From: Neodidymelliopsis sp. IMI 364377
Lineage: Eukaryota; Ascomycota; Dothideomycetes; Pleosporales; Didymellaceae
Assembly (NCBI GenBank): GCA_027946375.1
Contig: JAPEUT010000027.1
Span: 62,001-126,000, forward strand
Length of the DNA stretch: 64,000 nucleotides
Direction: 5' to 3'
Shown: positions 59,254 through 64,000 of the stretch, piece after piece
Layout: each line of letters starts with the position of its first letter
How positions within the stretch are numbered: position 1 is the first letter of the stretch
Program-made: the position numbers and the translations under genes
The notes under the pieces: model-generated
Database searches by the model: none
What the model was told of the DNA's origin: nothing
The model's input: the letters and a program-made list of their open reading frames with translations, nothing else

Positions 59254-59779
59254 TTTTCAAGGGCTGGAAGAGAATGGTAAGTTAGTGTTCGAAGGCCATT
59301 GCGCATCCGTTCTTAGATATGTGTGAAGCCATAGGGGCCTAGGTCTTCAAAGTGGCAGCTGAAATGCAGTCAGCTTCGCCTGTTGGCATATGATAGGCCA
59401 GCCTCGTGGTTAGCCCCCAATTAGACACGCATTTTGTTCGCCTCCGCGGGGTCACTAATGCACAGCCCCATTGCAGACACTCGCACAGAGTGTAGAGGAG
59501 GTTACGGTTTTCTATCAGCATAGGTGACAGAAGACAAGCATTGCATGTATCTAAAAGCTGAGAGTCAGTAAGACGAGACGGAGGTTCGAGCAGGTACGAC
59601 GTTGCCGCAAGCGTCAGACGCGGCACGAACGCGGGCTTACGCGCCTACGTCATCGCAACTGCAACACCAAAAACAGGCATCACGAATAATGTGACCACCA
59701 AAGCGCGCCTTCCCTAACTATTCTTACAAAATCTTACTACATTGTTACTTTTAATCAGATTTGGGAGCAATCGCACAAC
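59254..59779. promoter_or_regulatory. divergent promoter region DUF3176/fatty acid hydroxylase
   Basis: 526 bp between two divergent start codons. A 95-codon minus-strand frame (59339-59626) has no recognisable features and is not called. Confidence 0.45.
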
Positions 59780-60877
59780 ATGTCACTTTCCTCCCTTCTC
59801 TCTCTGATCCCACTCCCAATTGCCTCTCTCCTCGCAATTCCTATGCTATCTTCCTGGTCCACATCCCTGAACCTGATCTTCCTCTCTCTAGCCTGGACAA
59901 CTCTCGCAGCAACATATTCCCCACTTCAGCTGGAGCTATTCGGGCCCTTTGCCCTGCGTTTTGCGCTCTACATAATTCCGTCCTTAGCCTTCCTTATCTT
60001 CGATATTGGATTACCTAGCCTGGCTGTTGAGTTCAAGGCACACGGGGATTGGGGAATTGCGACGAAGCAGAAAGGCGGGAAGGCGAAGGTCAGAAGAGTT
60101 GTGGCATGGAGTGTGGTGAATGTGGTCATGTGTGTTGTGCTCCAGGCTGGTGTGGAGTGGCTAGTTACGGACGTGCTGAGGATGAAGAGCTTATTGGTGA
60201 TCAAGGGAAGTAAATGGGGGCTGAATCATTTGCCAAATCCGTGGGCGATGGTTAAGCATGCGCTTGTCGGTGTGCTGTCGCGAAATGTGAGTTACCCGCG
60301 GATACTTGGAGCTTGTGCTTGAGATATTGACTTCCTGCAGGTGATTCAGTATTACGTTCACACCCACCTGTTACACTCGCCAAATGGTGGCGTGTTAGCA
60401 AATTGGCATGCGAGTTGGCATCACAGCATACAGGTGCCGTACTCATTTGTTGCAAACTACGATCACCCGGCTTGCCATATCCTGCATCGATGGTTGCCGC
60501 TATATCTCTCGGCTGTCGCGCTCAGGATGCACATCTTGACCTACCTGCTTCTGGTCGCGTTCTTCAGTTTGGAGGAGACGTTTGTGTACTCAGGTTACAA
60601 TATCCTTCCTTCTACCATAATGATCCGGGGTATGGCACGACGTACTGATGCGCATATGTTAAGTGAAGGGGACGGCAACTATGGGTCCCTGGGCGTGTTG
60701 GATTGGTGTCACGGGACTACGTTGGGCAAGGACGTGGTTGATGATCTGAAGGCAGAGATGGAGAAGCACGACGTTGAAGAAAAGACAGGGCGGGCAATCG
60801 ACGGAGCAGGAGAAGCTGCCGGTGGTCTAGCAGATAAGTTCAAGTCAAAAGTCCGAAAAGGTAGAGGCAGGAAGTAA
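59780..60877 (+). CDS. fatty acid hydroxylase/sterol desaturase superfamily membrane enzyme
   Basis: Two exons (59780-60286 and 60341-60877; 54-nt intron GTGAGT...CAG) give 347 residues. The N-terminal half is hydrophobic, with LLSLIPLPIASLLAIPML, LNLIFLSLAWTTLAATY and VVAWSVVNVVMCVVLQAGVE. The second exon carries the histidine clusters of the di-iron hydroxylase fold: HTHLLH, HASWHHS, DHPACHILHRWLPL and DWCHGTT, with SLEETFVYSGYNILPS between. The last ~60 residues are charged (DLKAEMEKHDVEEKTGRAID) and end in a basic KVRKGRGRK, probably cytosolic. An ER location and hydroxylation of a lipid or sterol are inferred from the family; the substrate is unknown. The stop codon lies inside the first unit of a 14-bp tandem repeat. 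Confidence 0.88.
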
Positions 60878-60912
60878 GACGCAGGAAGTAAGACGCAGGA
60901 AGTAAGACGCAG
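60867..60912 (+). repeat. 14-bp tandem repeat overlapping a stop codon
   Basis: Three perfect copies of GCAGGAAGTAAGAC followed by a partial GCAG. The TAA inside the first copy is the stop codon of the fatty acid hydroxylase gene, so copies two and three lie in its 3' UTR. Confidence 0.9.
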
Positions 60913-61388
60913 ACGGAGGCACAGAGGAAGCTCGTCTTTAGTTACGGTTAGGTTGTGGGGAAGTGGGCCTTCGAATTCGCTTGTCATCTCGGTGCTCATT
61001 AATACCCTTTTCAGCTCACATTGGTTTCGGTCGCTTCGTATCTGTGGGACGGGTTTGGCGCAAATCGGTACAACGGTCGGGCGCATTTGTACAATGTAAT
61101 GTGAGATTCTATTTCGCCATCAGTATCGAGTTTCCACCCATAGCTTGCTCCATGTAACGCCGAAGAGATGACATCACGTTTGCCAAAAGCCATCTGATCA
61201 CTTTCGGATCGGTTCGTATTCGCTCGCTTGTAGCTTGTATCAAGACTTATTTGAATGCAAACGTTGCCTTCATGAAAAGAAGTTGGTAGCCGTGCCGCCG
61301 CTGGATTAATTCCTGCTGTTACGGCTGCAGCACCCGAGGTCATCTTTCATCCCATGCACTAAACGCCAAACCCGTCTTGACCCAACAC
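60913..61388. other. intergenic, convergent 3' regions
   Basis: 476 bp between the tandem repeat and the eL6 stop codon. No gene was recognised. Confidence 0.45.
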
Positions 61389-62198
61389 TTAGAAAGCCAT
61401 CTGGTGTGGCCTGTCCGAGGTGCGGAGGCTGAAGCTGGAGGCAAGGTAGTCGATGAGGTGAGCCTCCTTCTTGATGTTGGCCAGAAGAGCCTTGTCGACA
61501 GCCTTCTGGTCCTCGACGCGGTCCTTAGCGGTCTCCTTCTTCTGTCGCTTCTGTCAGTACTGTTCAACCATGGCGCCATAGAGGCTGCGTACCTCGGGCT
61601 TCTCGCCCTGCTTGAAGAAAGCATCCTCGCCAGGCTTGTGAGCGGCCTTGTCCTTGGTGAAGTAGCCGTCCTCGCTGGCCTTCTTCAGGACACCCTCATC
61701 GATACCCTTGATGTCGACGGTGGTGGAGGTAGCAATGACATAGCGGGCGTTAACTCGTCGCAGAGGAACGCCGTTGACTTTGAAAGGACCGGTAACGAGG
61801 AGGACACCCTGGGACAGGTGCTTGAGGAGAACGACGCGCTTGCCGCGGAAACGACCAGCGAGGAGGATGACGACGGTACCGGGCTGGAGGGAGGCACGGG
61901 TCTTCGCAGGGCGAGCAGTCTTACGGGCCTTGAATTTGTGTTAGTCAACGTCCGTGGACTGCGTCTTGCAGCATGTAGATCATCCACTATTGCTGCGTGC
62001 AGTCGCAAAGCTGTAGCTGCTGCAATGCGCCCATATCCTCCTCTTCCTGATCCTCCTATGCTGTCGCGTATGATAACGTACCTTCTTGGGGACGGCGACG
62101 TCCTCAGCAGGGTAGTACTTGCTGGCCTTCTGCGAGTGGTGCGGTATCGACCTCTCGCCCTTGGAGAACTTCTGGGTCGTGGGTTTGGTGTCCGCCAT
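61389..62198 (-). CDS. rpl6: 60S ribosomal protein eL6
   Basis: A structural protein of the large ribosomal subunit. Three exons (62198-62082, 61928-61593, 61550-61389) give 204 residues. The start is MADTKPTTQKFSKGERSIPH. The core has RKTARPAKTRASLQPGTVVI, LLAGRFRGKRVVLLKHLSQG, VLLVTGPFKVNGVPLRRVNA and RYVIATSTTVDIKG. The end is KALLANIKKEAHLIDYLASS, FSLRTSDRPHQMAF. All are typical eL6 signatures. Intron 1 is 153 nt. Intron 2 (61592-61551) is only 42 nt and was placed because direct reading meets a TGA, while removal restores GEKPE-KRQKKE as in relatives. Its only good branch sequence, TACTGAC, abuts the final AG. An 882-nt frame on the opposite strand is a shadow of this gene. It is divergent from RPN13. 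Confidence 0.95.
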
Positions 62199-62931
62199 TT
62201 CGAATTGCTGGTGTCGTTAGTGAGCCCTGGGGAGTTGTTCGGCGGACGAGTCCAATAATGCTGTGTGCGGCGCTCTTCTCGGCAATGTAGTTTCTCCGCT
62301 CCGACACTAGCGTCCTCCTCTAGAAGCTTTCTCCACGCCAAAGGACTACTATGATCAGAACCAGGTAATCGATCAATGCATGCATGCAGCGCATTGGTAA
62401 TTATGGGACTGACTGACGACAAAAATTGTATGCATCTTGATGGAACTCTGCATGTGGGTTCGCATTCTCTACCTTAATTAAGGTGTCTTGAAATGCTTCC
62501 AGTATTAGAAGCCACGAATCGTACCTTTTGGCCAGCTTGAAGATAATCTGCAGACTTGGGTAAATTGTGTCACTTGGTTCTTGGTTTTAGTGAAAGATGC
62601 TGAAGCATGTGAGAAGAAGTGACAGGGGGCGACTGCGATACTGCACCTATGCGATAACACCTTCAAGAATACATGCATACATCTGTCTTGTCACATAGTA
62701 GTTGGCGCAAGTAAACTGCAACAGCAGCTAGTCAAGTTGCTGTTGTCTTTGCTGCATTGTTTTGGTGTTCATGGCATCTCTACATCGTGCACTGTTTCGG
62801 TGAATTCGCAGTTCCATCGATTACCTCATCTGATTGGCCCGTGCTCTTCGCCCGCCGCGTGGTTGCCGCATACACAGGCAGCTCCAAGCCATCAACCTCA
62901 GCTTCTTTCGCCTTCTCATACACGCACAAAT
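62199..62931. promoter_or_regulatory. divergent promoter region eL6/RPN13
   Basis: 733 bp between the start codons of a ribosomal protein gene and a proteasome gene. Sequence near 62870-62930 on + is C-rich, as in fungal leaders. No exact regulatory site is claimed. Confidence 0.45.
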
Positions 62932-64000
62932 ATGTCAATCCAGCCACTAATCACATTCAAGGCTGGCAAGTGCGAGATCACTGTAAGCAGTATGAGCACG
63001 AGTGTGTGCATTCAAAGCTGATGTTCGCAGGCCAGGGACGGTACTAAGCAGTCAGTCAAGCCAGTCCGTACACAAGGTTATGTATACCTCTACCAAGGCG
63101 AAGATGGTTTGTTTCATATATCTATACCCTTAAGCTTTACTCACACAGCTTAGAGTTTGTGCACTTCTGCTGGCGACCCCGCGATAAGTCTCTCGACGAG
63201 TCTGAGCTCGACCTCATTATGATCCCCGGTGATGGTTCATTCTCTCCGTACACAGGCAAAGACGCCGCCGAAGACTCTGAATCAGTCAAGTCGCCTACTG
63301 ACGGCCGTGTCTTCGTTCTCAAATTCAACTCCAGCTCACAACGCTACCTCTTCTGGTTACAATCGAAGTCACAGCACTCCCGAGGCGACGCCAGCTGGTT
63401 CAGCGAGCGCGATCTGAAGATCGGACAGATCGTTGACCTACTACTAAATGGCGAGGAGATCGATGTTCAGGCTGAGCTCTCGGGCATCCCAAACCCACCC
63501 ACCAGTGGCGACGACGACGAGACAATGGAAGATGTGGAGGACGAATCTTCCAGTCGGAATCGACATGGCAGCACAGGGGGCGCTGGTTCTGGAGCTACAG
63601 GAGGTGATGTTCGGGACGAAGGCGAGCAGTCTCGTGACGGTGGTGCTGATGGTGGTCGAGCGTAGGTTCAGTCCATTCACTGTGGTTATATCGCAATCGG
63701 CGTCGTGGCGCAGTCGACGTTACCGGCATGGTTCGAGCGGCTGTCGAAGACATTGGCGAAGAAGACATGAAGGTTTCTGCAGATCGCTTATCACGGTGAG
63801 GCGTTTGGGAGCACAGCATGTCAACACGACATGACGGCACTGGCTGCTCATATGTAACACTAAACAGAATATGCTTTCCCTACAATGCCTTCCTTCCGCC
63901 ACGACGATCGATTGCTGCTTTCTTTCTTCTCATCTCCGATTAGACTTTAGCTAACGTATGCGCAGAGCTGGTTCCGGCGATGTGTCGTCCATTGTTCAAA
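62932..64000 (+). CDS. rpn13: proteasome ubiquitin receptor RPN13 (ADRM1 family), 3' end outside window
   Basis: RPN13 sits on RPN2 in the 19S particle and binds ubiquitin through its N-terminal Pru domain (family knowledge). Exons seen are 62932-62982, 63031-63106, 63154-63661 and 63966 to the window edge. The reading MSIQPLITFKAGKCEIT, ARDGTKQSVKP, GYVYLYQGEDEFVHFCWRPR, RVFVLKFNSSSQRYLFWLQS and WFSERDLKIGQIVDLLLNGE is a complete Pru domain. A low-complexity linker (DDDDETMEDVEDESSS-type, then Gly/Asp-rich) ends GGADGGRA. The last exon begins AGSGDVSSIVQ, the usual start of the next conserved segment, after a 304-nt intron (GTAGGT...CAG), much longer than the first two (48 and 47 nt). The C-terminal helical domain is beyond the window. 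Confidence 0.9.

Noticed and set aside
61546..61570. In-frame TGA in eL6 first read as a pseudogene signal
   Set aside because: A GTACGC...CAG intron of 42 nt removes it and restores the family sequence on both sides.
61377..62258. 293-codon open frame on the + strand opposite eL6
   Set aside because: It is the complement of the eL6 gene, including its 153-nt intron, and its Leu/Val/Ala-rich reading is a codon-bias shadow.

Overview
This is a window of nuclear DNA from a filamentous ascomycete (Pezizomycotina). The many short GT-AG introns (mostly 42-70 nt), the moderate GC content, dense gene packing on both strands and fungus-specific families (DUF3112, DUF3176, fungal GILT-like and PAG1/Mor2 proteins) all fit. 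The proteins look most like those of Dothideomycetes (Pleosporales-like), but that rank is an inference from family resemblance. All splice boundaries were read by eye from GT/AG borders, phase and protein continuity.

Left part (1-23.6 kb): the 5' end of the proteasome base subunit RPN1 (-) is divergent from the RIO2 kinase (+). Next come a tandem-RRM RNA-binding protein (-) with a very long leader, NADPH-cytochrome P450 reductase (-), the very large PAG1/Tao3/Mor2 morphogenesis scaffold (+), an atypical hexokinase (-), and a GILT-type thiol reductase-like membrane protein (+).

Middle part (23.6-42.8 kb): a 1,640-residue Rho-GEF (-) is divergent from the cohesion factor DCC1 (+). A hemerythrin-like protein (+), a weak hypothetical ORF, a DUF3112 membrane protein (-) and an unrecognised two-exon gene (-) follow. 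That last gene is divergent from a 14-exon Yvc1/TRPY vacuolar cation channel (+). A C2H2 zinc-finger protein (+) closes the block.

From 42.8 to 50.1 kb no convincing gene is visible. It is the largest gap in the window and holds only short ORFs and some inverted repeats.

Right part (50.1-64 kb): PI31/Fub1 proteasome regulator (-), ATG18 (-) divergent from the wybutosine methyltransferase PPM2/TYW4 (+), a DUF3176 membrane protein (-), a fatty acid hydroxylase/sterol desaturase-family enzyme (+), ribosomal protein eL6 (-), and the 5' part of the proteasome ubiquitin receptor RPN13 (+), cut by the window edge.

The genes are mostly housekeeping and do not form an obvious metabolic cluster. Three concern the proteasome (RPN1, PI31, RPN13), two concern ribosome assembly or structure (RIO2, eL6), and several concern membrane, vacuole or polarity biology (YVC1, ATG18, RhoGEF, PAG1). 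No rRNA, tRNA, CRISPR or intact transposon was seen. The most interesting leads are splice-dependent protein forms (RhoGEF, eL6, RPN13), the intron-rich channel gene with an antisense ORF inside one intron, and the 7.3 kb gene-poor tract.
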